From: Wuchereria bancrofti
Taxonomy: Eukaryota; Nematoda; Chromadorea; Rhabditida; Onchocercidae
Assembly (NCBI GenBank): GCA_005281725.1
Contig: SSBO01000001.1
Coordinates: forward strand, 1,286,399-1,350,398
DNA: 64,000 nt
Direction of reading: 5' to 3'
Shown one piece after another: positions 26,346 to 40,100 of this stretch. The translations under genes were made by a program, and so were the position numbers. The stretch's first letter is position 1. Each line of letters opens with the position of its first letter. The notes under the pieces are model-generated. The model saw nothing but the letters and a program-made list of their open reading frames with translations, had not been told where the DNA came from and ran no database searches.

Positions 26346-29300
26346 ATCTAATAAATTGAGCTTAAGCTCAATTTAAATTTGTTCACATGGATGTCTATTT
26401 ATCAAATTATAAATATATGGCGCGATAAATAATTTATGATATATTTTTTAAATATCGAAAATTAAAACTGTCACTTGATGAGTTATAAATGATACTAACA
26501 AGATAATTACTCTTTCAATGTCCACTTCATTTCATATCATATTTATTTATGCTTCATCATAACATTGAGATTTTTCGTTGCTAATGTATGAATAGACAGT
26601 TCAGTATTCAATTAATGACGTTTAATTAACAGGTAATATTTGTCATTTACTTCTGGTACTAAAAAAAAAATGCATTTACCTTTTTCCGAATGACTTTTTT
26701 TCATCAACAATTTCAAATTTAATTGGACTTCTGAATATGCATTCTACAACTGCTAGTCACTATTCAAGTGATTATAACGAATATTGAAAGACTGAAGGAA
26801 TGGAATAACTTTCTTGGATAAAAATGATGAAGGGAAAAAATATGGAATGAATACGAAATTTTTGTACAGACAAAAAACTATTGTTAAAAATTTATCAACC
26901 AACTTTAATTGTGATATTTTTTCTCAAAAAAAAAAGAAGTAAATTTCAATAGAAATTTTGGTTCACCATTTAGTATTTCTTGGTTAAGTCATATGATTTG
27001 GATGAAAATAGATATTTTTAAATGAATTGGTATTAAAAAAAAAGAAATTTGCAGAAGTTTTCTGTTTACTTTAGGTTCGATACACATCCGAATGACTATA
27101 AATTTAATCGTAACTTAACATGCAAAATAACCAAAATATCTCTTAAGTTTCTTCAAATTAGCTAACTTTCTGAGGAAAATTTTCAAAAGAATTTGTTTAA
27201 TGAAAATTATCTTGAAATAATTCATTATCAGAAAGGTTCCAAATCCAATAAATTGCATACCTTAATAAAAAAAATTTTTGAAAAGTTTTGATAATGTTTT
27301 CTACGTATCATTAGAACAAAAAATAAAAAAATTAAAAGAAAAAAATCTGAAAAGAAAAAAACAGAATCGGATCACACTGTCATATAGAAATATATATCCA
27401 AAATTTCAAACCTCAAAATTTTAATTATTTGCTTGCAAAAAAATCAAATTTTATATTGATGTTTATGATAGAAAAGATATATAATCACATGGGAATCAAT
27501 AAAAAATGATTATAGCTGACAGGAAGGAAGTTTGCTAGGAGACAAGTAAAGAATTGTTTTCAATAATTTGAAAGGAAAATAAAGGCAGCCTTCAAATCAT
27601 CAATATAAAATGCAATTTTAAAAATAGCAATGTTACTCTCTCATATCACTTTGATCCTGAATACAGAGAGAGAGAGAGAGGGAGAGAAAAAAAGAAGAAA
27701 GAGAGAGATAAATTAAACTTTAGCCAAAAATATTTGCAGCCTTTACTGTCCTGTAAAATGAGATGAGTAATGAAGTGTGGCCTAATTTCCACTTTTTCTT
27801 CTTTCCCTTTTTGATGAGTGCAATGTTATCATAAATATTTAAAAATAATTCATAAAGAAACCATTGTTAATGAATGAATTCATGAAAGGAAACAATCGGA
27901 AATGATATAATGAAAAATGATGCAATGAACTGATGGATATATAAATGAACTGAAATTAAAATTTCTAAAGTTAGAAAATTGAAAACTCTTTGAAGTTAGA
28001 AATCAAAACAAAACAATTACCATTTTATTAAACTTTGCTAGGAATTTTTATAAATCATAATTTTTAGAATTTGCTAAAAAGAGGAATAAACTATAATACA
28101 ATAAACCAGAAGCAATAAATTTCATTATCATTTAATATCACAACTTTTTCTTTGCTTTTCTCTCTCTCTCTCTCTCTCTCTATTCATATCCTGAGAATTA
28201 TTTTGAGAATACAGCATAATAATAATTTGCGAAGTATTGTTTATTATAATTTCCGACTTTAATCAATTGAAATTACGAAAGTGTAAAAATAATTATTATT
28301 ATTAATAATAATAAAAAAACAATAATAATAATTTGCCAAGTATTTTGCTAAATATATGTAATATTTGTGATAACACAACATCTTCAATAACCAATAAATT
28401 ATTTAATAAATGAATTCTTATATAACCCATTAATCATTTTAATATTCAAGAGAATGTGAGATGCATTAATCGCTCATATTTGTTTACAAATTTTATGTGT
28501 TTATTTGAAAAGATAACTTCCAACAAATCCTAACTGTGAGATGAAAATAACAATAACTGTTCAATGGCAACGAAACATTTGTGAATAACAAATAGAGAAT
28601 GACAGATAGGATTTTCTGAAAAGTTATCATTTAAAATAAACAGTGAAACGGTTAAATAAACAAAAGTAATCGATACACATTTTATGTTATAAAATTGAAA
28701 TTTAGTTAATTATGCTGGAAAAAAGTTTTTTTGAAATCACTAATTTATTGCATGCAAAATATGTATCGAAATGTAATTAATATTTAGGATTAGCTGATTT
28801 TTAAAAGAAAAATTACTTTCAACGATAATAGAAATAGTGGTGGTGCAAGAGAAAAATATGCATTTTAAAAATTTGAACTGTTTTCAATGTGTTCTCTCAT
28901 CTTATCGTAATGAAAAGCTATTGCAGCTATTCAATTAAAATGGATTATACAAACAAAATATATTATTTGAGTGTGGTAGAAGAATAATGAAAAAATAATC
29001 AAATTTTATTGGAAGGAGAAATAATACTTTATGTGCTTATTTTTCGTCAAATTCATCCTCTCTCTCTCTCTTCCCCTCTCTCCCTCTCTCTTTCTTCACA
29101 AATAAAATCTTAGAAAAAGACCGATTATTTCATAAATTGATGTATCGGAAATGTTTCACATTTAGTTCATTTTTTGCACTAAAACTCAATTACTATTATA
29201 TTATTATAGGCGCAACTATTACATTATAAGTTATGAACATAAGTAATAAATTTGTTGCACTTTTCTATTAGAAAATTCAAAAATTGAACTTGAAATGAAA

Positions 29301-29653
29301 CTCTAATTTCGACTTTGATTATTGAAAGTTAAGGTATTCCTCTGCTTGACTCCACAAAAAAGAATTAAAAATTAGTTATTATTTTAATTAATTAATATCT
29401 CCATAAACCATCGTCTTTGTATGTAATAAAGTCTTTGTAAAGAAAATATTGTGAAAGTATTACAATGATAGCATAGCGAATCATTAAATTTATTAAAGAA
29501 ATTTTTTAAATGTTATTGAAAATAATGATTAATTTCGAACTTTTAATCATTTTATATTTTTTACTGATTACTTTGATGTTAATTCATTATTTTATTAATA
29601 ATTCCTGAAACATTTGTGCATTATTATACACCTGTTATTATTCTTATATGCAG

Positions 29654-30057
29654 ATGTTATAATACCTATAAATTCGAAGTGAAATTTAAATTATGGATTT
29701 TAAAATCATCCAAATATTTAAGAAGAACAGCTATCCTAAAGAAAAAATTCCGATGTCATACTATCGTACCATTTGAAATTTTATTACTCGGATTATTTTT
29801 GACCTTACCTTGCATAATCTTATCCTTTTTTTTTTTTGTTTTTAAATTATTAAATAACTTGAAACGGTATTCATCATGTTCTAGAAAAAAAAGACAATAC
29901 TACAGATATCACAAATGCACCAGCACAATATATATACGACAACACATTCAGGATAACCGGTGATAATTTATGTAACATCAAAATTGATGATGTGACGGGT
30001 TTACTGAAGAAGGAAGATGTTTTAGCGATGGAAAATGCTAGTAAATCAAAGTCGTAA
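29654..30057 (+). CDS. Candidate terminal exon: membrane segment plus hydrophilic C-tail, frame broken at an A8 run
   Basis: After a TATATGCAG acceptor (29653) the plus strand is open for about 78 codons. A basic stretch is followed by a strongly hydrophobic segment (IVPFEILLLGLFLTLPCIIL and on, about 28 residues) and then KLLNNLKRYSSCSRKK. From 29893 a second frame continues DNTTDITNAPAQYIYDNTF... and ends ...EDVLAMENASKSKS with TAA at 30055-30057. The change of frame falls on A8 (29885-29892); one A fewer would join the two into one type I-like tail. A splice at TTCTAG just before the A run is the alternative. Neither frame has an ATG, so upstream exons must exist; I could not identify them. 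No family recognised. Confidence 0.4.
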
Positions 30058-30129
30058 TTTTATTTGAGGCATCGGTAAGTTTTATAAAAGAAATGATCAA
30101 AGGACAAAAAAAATAAATAAATAAAAGCA

Positions 30130-30420
30130 CTAACAGCGCGCATCGTTTGTCAAGCGACCGATGCTCGATGTCGTCGTACCGTATTGCAATTTGCGGCTTT
30201 TGATTATGGTAGGAATAATAACAATAATGTTGATAACGACGATGATGATGGCGATAATAATGATGACAATGATTATAATGATGATTATGATGCAGCAGAA
30301 GCTGCAGGCCGCCGCGTTGCGGCCTTGAGCTGCGGTGGCGATGCAACAGAGACGACGTCCTAAAAGTTAATAGCAGTGCAGTGGATGCTACAGCGGCAGT
30401 AACCAATTCCGGAAGTACCT
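30130..30420. other. Even-composition islet with GAT/AAT trinucleotide run
   Basis: GC rises sharply (for example GCCGCCGCGTTGCGGCC at 30308). A GAT/AAT/GAC run at 30237-30291 gives Asp/Asn-rich, His-rich and Ile-rich frames depending on strand. Plus strand: acceptor CACTAACAG at 30136 and a 78-codon frame ending GGDATETTS at TAA. Minus strand: acceptor ACTTTTAG at 30361 and several open frames. Splice signals exist on both strands and I cannot choose. It begins about 75 bases past the stop of the 29.7 kb exon. Confidence 0.3.
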
Positions 30421-32559
30421 GTTTTTTTTTGTCTAAATTCGATTTTGAAATCAGAAAAAAAAAAATCGAATTTTCAGTGGACAGTAACGGAACGTTACGT
30501 TACCCGCTAATATGTTTTTTGAAGCGGTAATATTCTGATGATAGTAACGATTGCTGTAATGGTGACCTGAATTGTACCAATTGCCTTTTAGAATATGTTG
30601 AAAATCTATCGACGTTTTTAGATGATAATAAAACCACAATTTCTTCCTTTAGCAAAATAACATCAGAAAAATAGAGAATAAGTAGTATCAAAAAAAAAAA
30701 GCGAATTTTCAAAAATAAAATAATAACATATCACGCATGGAAGAAGTGAAGAAGAATATTCAACGTATACGTAGATGCAATTCAGATTTTCCTTTTATCT
30801 AACCTTTTGTATTTAAACCTGAAAATGAATCTTCCATTTTTGAATAATTTAATATGACGAAAAAAAACAAAACAAAAAAAAAAAAAGAAAAAGCGCAAAT
30901 AATAAATGCATGGATGATTTGCCATCGATAACAGTGTACCATATATAAATTCAGTAAATTGTTATGTTCAATATGCAAATTTAGTAAATTGATGGAGAAA
31001 TTTGTTTGAATGGTAGAATTGTGCTAGAGACGCATTCGTCGTCACATTTTTCCCTCTCAATTTTCCCTTTCCTCTTTTTGCCCCTTATCAATTTATCTCT
31101 TTTTTCTTTTGTCTAAAACAAAAAAGAAAAAAAAAAAGAAAAAAGAAAAGGTAAAATTGCTCACAAAGAAAAAATGCTTCCCTTTTTCCTTTAAGAAAAT
31201 TTTTCCTCAAAGAAAATTTTCCTAAGTTTATACATGTAATCAATAAGATAAAACTTCAAGATTCTGATATATAAAACAATCAATTGAAAAACATTCTCTA
31301 ATATTACACCTACATGTCTTGGAAATATGCAAATTTCTGACTTAGTATTTTTCTCAAATTTTGACAATTAGTTAAATGAAATCATTTCATTATTTGCTTT
31401 CGTTTAACACAATAAAATATATCGTTAATGTTTTATCAATGAAATAATTTAAAATCATCCATTGAAATGAGAATATTTTTGAATTATTCTCTAAAGTGAC
31501 AAAATTTAAATTTGAAATATTTCAATAATGTCAATTATAAGTTTTTCACTTTATTCAAAACCATAATATTTCAATTGAAATATAAAACAATCATAAGCGA
31601 AATTGCTCACTTTTTTTTTTTATTTTTGATTTTTGAAGGTCAGTGATGAAAAACAATAGATATGATTTCATAAAAAAAATGAAGCATATAATATTAGTGA
31701 AAAAAAAAGAAGAAAAAGACATTAAACATTTTTTTTTTCTTTGAATGAAACAATCAGATTAGAAGTTTGCTTGTTTATGCAATTTCTGATATATATTATG
31801 AAACAGAAATTCATTGGATGAATGAGGTAATGATGATTTAGAATTATGGAAATGAATTGCTGAAGCCATCAAATTCATTTCATTTCAATGAATGAAAATC
31901 AAAGCTATTTTGCCCGTCCTATTTGATTCCGATATTTGCTAAAGTTCCTTCTTTAATTACTTCGCTTCTATACTTCACATAAACTTAATGTGATTTAAGC
32001 GATGTAAGCATATGAATAAGTAAATATTACACAAAATATGAAGTAAGCATGAAAATTGTAAATTAGTAAAATTATTTGAAAAAAAAAGAGAAATGGTATT
32101 TGAATGTGATTAGGATGAATAAATGAAGGTGACATTTAGTTAATGAAATAGAAATAAACGTTAATTAAGTAAAAATTATTAGAATAATTGAAAGGTAACT
32201 TTAGCAACGCAGAAAATAATTATTTTTGATTTATTATAGTGGAAGAATTTTATGATAATAGAAGCGACATTTTTAAATTTCGACGATTCAATGCTAAACA
32301 ATAATCTAACATTGGTGACAACAATGATAATTTACGTTTGATTTGCATATAGGTAAGTTATATCTGATTAGTTTAGCAAGACCTCGACGATATGACACGT
32401 CAATAATTTAATTAGCGATTCTTCCGCTCTACTGCATTTTGTAAGATGAATACCGGAACGTGTAACTGTTACATACCGGAAAAGAGATGCAATTTACATC
32501 ACTGAATCACGTCTTTTGACGAGAATGCAAGGAATGAATGGAGGTGAACGTGAACTAAA
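30421..32559. other. AT-rich stretch, no supported gene
   Basis: A-rich and T-rich simple sequence (for example 30868-30893 and 31110-31150). Small minus-strand frames at 30451-30712 are AT-driven and unsupported. Confidence 0.5.
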
Positions 32560-33060
32560 AAAGAGGCAACAATTGGACGTATCACGTAAATTCACTCACA
32601 AAACAACAATTAAACGTAACATAGAAAATAATTGTCTTTTTTGATATATCATAGAAGGATTCTATAAGAATAAAAGTAACTTTTATAATCATTACTGGAC
32701 AGGAACTTACTCAGTGATGTTAGCATCCTAAGTTTGATATGAAAACAGCCAAGCTGTATTTGTATGATAATGCAATAAGCACAATATTGCAAAATTTTGA
32801 ACAGTTCAAAATTTAATTGACTTTTTCTGATTGTTTTTGTGTTGCATGAAGCAATCAAGAAGCTTACAAGAATCATTTTATAGTGGGAAATTCTGACTGT
32901 TACCCATTGGATTTAATAGTAATTTTTATGCCCGAATGATACCACAATTTGCGTAATTAACCACGCCATTTAATTAATTACTCTATCGATAGATGAAGTG
33001 AGTTTTGAACAAATTAGAAAAGTGTGATCATTATAAAGTCAATCTATTGTCAAATTTTTA
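32560..33060. repeat. Dispersed repeat family, copy 4
   Basis: Contains ACAACAATTAAACGTAAC, GGATTCTATAAGAATAAAAG, TAGTAATTTTTATGCCCG and CGATAGATGAAGTGAGTTTT in family order. It runs head-to-tail into copy 5 with an offset near 535 bases. Confidence 0.6.
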
Positions 33061-33840
33061 GTGTAGTTTACTTCATGACTGTTTTGTTCGGGTTAAGAAA
33101 AGGTCAGATGTGGACGAAAAGGACATCAATTAAATGAGAACTAACAATTAAACGTAATTCATGACAATCAAATTCTATAAGAATAAACGAGAAATCTTTA
33201 TTTCTATGACATTGTTGGATAATAACTTACTTATCGATTACAGAAATGATATCATAAGTTTGATGTGGAGATGAGTGCTGGGAATTTCTTCGTTTGAGAA
33301 GTAGGGATGAAAAAAGTACTATGTGATGCAGAACGAGCACGATGAGCTATAGTTCATTGAAATGATGGCTCTTGAGCTCCGCTATTTTTTGAGAGATATT
33401 CCCGGGAATATCGAGAATATTTGAGAGATTTAATGGTGATTTTCATGCAAGGAAAGAACTACATTTTGCACTACTGAGATACGCTGTTGAGGTATGACTT
33501 AATCAGTCGATGGATGAAATGAATCTTAGTTATATTTATGCATATGCAACATCAAAACTTTTTCATTCATCTCAGTAAATCCCATTTTCATCTCATATCC
33601 TTTTATTTAATTTTTATTGATTTCACTATAATTATAATTCCGTCCCTTGATGACATAAATAATGAAAAAGATACATTTATTGATTAATTTACAAGACAGT
33701 CTGCTCATAAAATCCACTGATATCCAAGAAAAAGATCCAATCGATAAATTGTTAAAAATCTTCGTAACTTGGAAAGCTAAAGTGAAATAATTAAAGGATG
33801 TTGAAACAATCAAAAAGGAAAAAGGAAAAGCGATTATTAA
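33061..33840. repeat. Dispersed repeat family, copy 5
   Basis: Contains CTTCATGACTGTTTTGTTCG, AAGAAAAGGTCAGATGTGGA, ACTAACAATTAAACGTAATT, GATTTTCATGCAAGGAAAGA and, further on, TTCGTAACTTGGAAAGCTAA (33760). About 200 bases between 33545 and 33755 are missing from the corresponding place in copy 2 but partly resemble 19290-19330, which suggests a longer compound unit. Confidence 0.6.
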
Positions 33841-36800
33841 CAGCAAACTAAGAATGATTTTAGAGAAACTATACTAACTAATTCACGGAGAATCACCTGA
33901 CGATAACTAAATCTCTTTCAGAAAAGCACATATACAATTATATTTAACTCAGCTACTTTTTCAGTAATAAACGTGTAATAGACGTAGCGTAATTTTGAAT
34001 TTTGATGGAAGAAAAGTGAAAATTAATCAAGAAATAACTCTAAGAAACTCATCATAGTATGTTGCGTTCCGAAAATAAATTTATATTACTAAAAGATGTT
34101 GGAAAACTTTTCAAAAACATCTTGAAGGTATAATTTTTCTGAAAGTTTTTTCGAAAAATTATTTAGTGTAAGCAAACGAAATGAAATTTCTGGCAAATGA
34201 TGTAAGAAGTTTGACTGCTTTTAAAAATATGACAACATAATAAAGTCTCATTGTTCTAAGCATAACAATGATAAAGTGAAGAAGTGGGCATCATATATTA
34301 TTGTTATGAAAATTTTTTAAACAAACAATCAATAGTGGTAAGAATGAAAGAAATCCTATAATATTTTCAAGCAATATTACTAAGGCATTATAAATCATCA
34401 AAAATTTTAATAGTATTGTCAAATTGTTAAGGAAATTGAAAACTTTTTGCCTTTCTGAGAGAGAATCCTCAAATGTCTCCCTCTCTCTCTCTCTCTGATT
34501 AATCATACTTCATCATAAAAGTTTTAGATCAACAAAGATTTATTTTGCGGTTTCTCACAGCACTTGTCAGAACACTTTTTCTCAGTTTATTTATCGATTA
34601 AATCAAAAAGGTATTTGACATTCCAATTGGCATTTCTACGATAATATCAAAAGCTGTTTTCAGTTTCAAAGAAGAGAATACTATTAAGTAAATTTCAATA
34701 GGACTTCTCTATAACTGTATCTTAATTCTATAAAAAATCGATATGTATTTGCAAGCTTATAATATCATTTACTTAAAAAAAAGAAAAAAAATCTAATATT
34801 AAATAAATAGCTGAATGAAGAAAGTTTCTAGTATATCAGGGATTTACCAACATTTTAAATTTTGTAAATTTTCCAAAAATTTTTCTATCTTACTGTTTTA
34901 TTATAACATCGTTATTAATCCGTTATTGTCTACTGTGTAAATTTTATTTGAGAATTACGAAAAATTATATTTTGGAACATAATTTTCATCAAGAAATGAT
35001 TTGTTAAAATTATTTTGAAATTAAATTTTTTATGTAAGTCTTTCAAAATGAACTGAACTAATCAAATGTTTACAATATGTATTACAAACTCAAAGTAATG
35101 AAATCTTGCTATTATCTGATGCTATTCAAATATTCATTAAGAAAATAATTAAAAAGGAAATAAAAAATCTTTTTGAATTATTCTTTTAAATTGAAACTAA
35201 ATCCTTTCTTCTGAAAAACAAAGTTTTCTAGTTCAACGATATGATAAGTAAATATATCATTGAAGGAAATAAAGAAGAATTTTCGAAAATATTATAAAAA
35301 TATTTGCATGAAACCACAAGTATTTTCAACGATAACAAATTTATAAAAGGTTTTTTAAGAAGATTTCAAAAAAGAAAGAAAAAAGCATTTATTAAAATTT
35401 TATGACTTTTCCTCATCAGAAATACCGAGATAAAAGGATATTGCACTTGAAGAAGTTTTGATATATATAAGGCTCCTCGTCATTTTTAATCTGTCAAAAG
35501 TTTTTAGAAATTCAGTCTTTTCTATTTTATGAATTTTGTAAATTTCAATTGAAAACTTAAATTGTAACTGCGAAAAATAGTCGATTTCGTTCTTTATTCC
35601 TTTGATTTCGTTCTTTTTTTATCTTCTTCTCACATTTTTTCTTCTCTTATTTTATCATATTATTTTGTAAACATAAAAAAACAAAACAAATTCATTGCCA
35701 AGTAAATAAACTTTTTTAAAGAGAAAAAGAAAAGGAAAAAGAAATAAGATAAAATGAAAAAGAAATGAATGAAAATGAAGAGCAAAAATCATTAAGTATT
35801 GATTAATTCAATAAACAATAATTGCTAGTAAGTATAGAATGAGGAAAAAGTTGTAAAACGGAAGTAAATTCTAAAATATGATATAAAGAAATGAGAAAGA
35901 GATATTTAATATAATAGTAGTAATGGTAGTAGTAGTAGTACTGATTATCACTTACTTGAATTAACATATTTCGTTTCAATTCATAATGATTTGCAAATTT
36001 TATTCTATTTCAGTCTTTATTTGCTTTATTTTATAGACTTTTTAGAATATATTGCTATTGTAAACAATACAACTACAGTAATTGTTATATAAAACCAAGA
36101 TTTAATGGCTCATTAATATTTAATAAAAAATAATGGAAAAAATATTTATTAATATGTAAAGTATTTATTGAGGAAAATAGAGCGAAATAATTTGAAAGAA
36201 ATGGAAAAGTACTAAACACAAAAATAAAAAGCTTATTAGATTAGCAATTTGAACGATTGTTTAAATTTATAGATTTATGGATGAGTTTCATTGGAGTGTT
36301 AAACTTGAATCTAAATAACTTTGCAATAATTAGATCATTATAGTAATGTAAAAGAGTGAGGAAGAAAAGCATTTCTAGCTTTACACATATTCTAAAATTA
36401 ATATTTTCTTTTGAAATATACTTAAACCTAAAACAAAGGCATAATTTGAGAAAATTATTGTCAATAAAAAAATATCAAAATAAAAAACAAAATGAATCTA
36501 ATATATATATATGATATATACATCATGAGGAAGATGAGGAATACGCCAAAATTAATTTCTTCAAATCTTTTTTTAATTGTAAAATTATTTTTGACTATAA
36601 TACGTCACAACTATAAAACATAATTATAATACTTGACTATAAATACCTAACAAGATGAGAGCACTTTTTTGAAGCGTGAAAAAATTTTTAAGGATGAGGA
36701 AGGAATGAATCGACACTTCTAGCAAAATATTTTAGAAAACTAGCAGTTACACGATTAATTTTGCATAAATGCAACATGCATTCACGAATAATGAACAATT

Positions 36801-36882
36801 TTAATTTTCAGATTTAGTCATTTTCATTCATTCATTCATTGCAATATACAATTTAAATTCTGATGAAAAAGTTTTTTTTTAG
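33841..36882. other. AT-rich stretch, no supported gene
   Basis: Homopolymer-rich with a CT tract at 34478-34497 and a GTAGTA run at 35922-35940. No open frame with splice support. Confidence 0.5.
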
Positions 36883-37136
36883 CAAAAATAAAAATTTACC
36901 AGCACAATTAATGTTACATACATATAATTTGGATATAAAATATAAAGATATTCGAGTAGACAGGAAAAAGATTTACAAGAATAAAGGTGAAAATTGCCCG
37001 AAAAAGGAACAGATGAATTACATATCAAATTGGTTCTTCGATTTTCAATTAATAAAATTTGATTTAAGGGGAAAAAATGGCAATACCAAGAATATTACTT
37101 CTTCAAGGATCATCCATCGATCATCTCATCTTCCAG
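36883..37136 (+). CDS. Possible internal coding exon (about 84 codons)
   Basis: An open plus-strand frame runs from a T-rich acceptor (T9 then AG at 36881-36882) to CTTCCAG followed by GTTAAT. The peptide contains LPAQLMLHTYNLDIKYKD, GENCPKKEQMNYISNWFFDF and NTKNITSSRIIHRSSHLPG, more varied than the lysine/phenylalanine-rich random frames nearby. If the ATG at 36863 is used it would be a 92-codon ORF ending just after the putative donor. No partner exon and no family recognised, so chance remains possible. Confidence 0.22.
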
Positions 37137-40100
37137 GTTAATTATTTATTCGTTGAGGTAAAACATATGCAATGCACAGGTTGGCTAATATTAGTATATA
37201 TATATATATATATACTACTGTAAGGAAGGAAATGATTTAAATATTTTTCTTTTTTCGTTTTGTTAAAAGGAAGAAAAGAAGGTAAATGAGAAAAGGAAAA
37301 ATTATTTCACAAAATAAGTCAGTGGCACTTTTCTTCGTTTACTGAAAAGATTTATTTTTTGAAAAATTTAGCAAAGAAAAAAAAAATGGAAATGTTGGGA
37401 TACAAAAAAATTAATAAAAAAAAAGAAAAAAAATGGCAGTAAAATTTGTAGCCAAAAATAGCTGTAATAACATCAAAATTGCTTATAATGATTATATATG
37501 CGTTTCGTATGAGAAATTAGCCAACAAAACTATAGCTTTTAATTTATTTTTGATTTGAAAGTGTTTGACATAGCCAAAACATAGCCAAGAAGTGTTTGAT
37601 AGAATTCATTTTTCATTGCATTGCAAACCGATAAAAGAAGAAAGAGTATGTACAAAACAAATAAGTGTACACAATCATTTAAAGGCCCAGTTAATAAAAG
37701 GATAGCCAAGTGTTCTCTATTAACAAATTAACAAAATTGCAATTTATTGAGCTTGTAAAAAAAAAGGAAAAAGAAAAAGATTTTAGTATAGCAAATCTAA
37801 GAATTACGTTTGATGACATAGCACTATGAAAAAAGATTAAAATTGGGACCAATTATAATTGATATATAAAATTTAAGTTTTCTTTTGAAATTCGATGTTT
37901 TAATTTTCGACTTTCATGCTGAAAATGTAATCCAAACATATCATACAAAATATTGCAACAAGCTTATACTAAGTTTGCTTAAACTTATACTTACACTTCA
38001 CTTAAAATTATGCTAAGAAGAAACTTATATTCTACTTAAAACTTACACTAAGTATAAATGAATTGTGCAAATTACAACAATAAGCTGTGAGGAGTAAGAA
38101 AGAAGAATAGATTTCACTTTACTGATAAATATTTTTTCTAAAAAAAAAATGTGTAATTCTGATTTCAATAGAAAAAAAATTATTGATGGTAAATCTAATT
38201 TTAAAAAATTTGAATTCAAGAAAAAACTCGTTTTGATGAATGTTAGCTTGTTTAGCATAAATAAACGTGAAGCTTATAGCTCTTACAATGTATTTTCTCT
38301 TGCATTTCACTTCAGATTTCAAAGATAGATGATAGATCAGATAAACAGATGTGATAAGCTTGAAATATTCCTAGAAACAAAAAAAAAAAAAAGATTTTGT
38401 AATAAAGTAAATATGTAATTTTCATTTCTTTCTTTTTAGAAATGGATTTCTTCTCTTTTAATTAATGAACATGCAAAAGACTAAATGATAATTATCAACA
38501 TTAACATAATCACTGATATGATTAACATCATTATTATTATCATCATTGCTCTCATATCTATAATCATTCCAGATGTTTCGCATCAAAGCTTTGCAAGTTT
38601 ATTGTTAGGATTTCGACCTTTCTAATATGAGGTCAATAGCTACTTTAATAGAGTAATGAAGGAGAAAAGAAGAGAGTTAAAGAGGAGAAAAATAAAGGAG
38701 TGATAAGGTCCTTATCACTAGTAATATGCGCAAACTGAACAGACAGATCAACGATGTGAAAAATATCACTTAAACGTAATGTGTTGCTCAAAACCTTATT
38801 GCTGATAAGTTAGGCCGAGCTAGGATAATTTACTCCACCCATTAGCATACATATCATAATTATCGTCAATACACGTCATCGTAAGTGAAATAATTGTGAT
38901 GTCAGTAATAATAATAATAAATAATAATATAAATGATAGTAATAATATAGATGATAATAAATAATGATAATAATATTAAGTAATAAATTATAGTAAAATA
39001 TTGTTATTATGTAAAATAAATTTCAAGAGTGGAATGAACTGTCTTAATTGTATTATTCTGTGAATAATTTAAAAAGTGCGTTAAATCATAATCACTCAAT
39101 GCAATGTGATTGCAAGTATAAACAGTAGCACAGATTTATTATTTTATTTTATTTTTTTTTTCAAATTTTAGCAATTGAAAATTGAAATAAGAAGAAATGA
39201 AAGAGAAACGTATAGCAAATAAATGGGAAATAGTGTGGGAAAAAAGGTGGAAAATGGTTTATCTTTTTTAAATAGAGAATAAAAAGTGTTATTATTTGAC
39301 CAACTATAATATAATATAAAACAATGTGCAATTAAGATTGAATTGAATGGGTGATGAAAGTTATGGCCAAACTTGCTTAGATTTATTAACTTTTAACTTT
39401 AGTTGCTATTTAAGTTGATTAGAAAAATAAATAAAATCTTGTACAAGTGAAATTTAATAGATTATAAGTATAATAATTCATTAAAATTTACACATCAATA
39501 AATAAAAGATAATCCTATCAACATAAACAGAGTGAATAATTATTGATAAACAAGTAAGCAGAATGATTTGAGATAGAAGAATAATGGATATTTAATGGAA
39601 CGATTTCCGCTTTGTTATCATATAAACAAACATGCCATATCAAATTATAATTTTGAAATTTTTGAAAATAATGTTTTAAATAATCGGTGATAAGAGGGGT
39701 TTAGAAAAATAAAAAGAAAGAAGAAAAAAAAAATGTTGCTTAACAAAATCAGAAATGATATTTTAGACTTGTGAAATTGGCGAATGAAATTTCATCATTC
39801 GTGAAATTTGAATCTAGAAATTTTATCTCGATGAGAGAATTGATAGTGTCCAAGCTCATAAAGAAGCATAATATGACATATATTTTGAAAGATTTCAAAC
39901 AAACTAACAATAATACTTTATTGCAAAAATTGATGCCACATATTATCAAACAATGCTTGAATTATCAACAGCTTTAATCATTTATCAGTGCAGGGTAAAA
40001 TGATAAGAAAACAAGTAAACTAATCAAAAGATAGTACAAATTTTCAATGCATTTCTTTCATTCTTTTTTTTTCTCTTTTCTTTTTTCTTTTCAAAGAAAT

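Larger units (their letters stand above)
24312..29653. other. AT-rich stretch upstream of the 29.7 kb exon, no supported gene
   Basis: If the 29654-30057 exon is real, its upstream exons should lie here or further left. I searched by eye for open segments with both splice signals and found none convincing. Contains the minisatellite at 26.1-26.3 kb, the right 32-base repeat, and GA/CT tracts. Confidence 0.4.
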
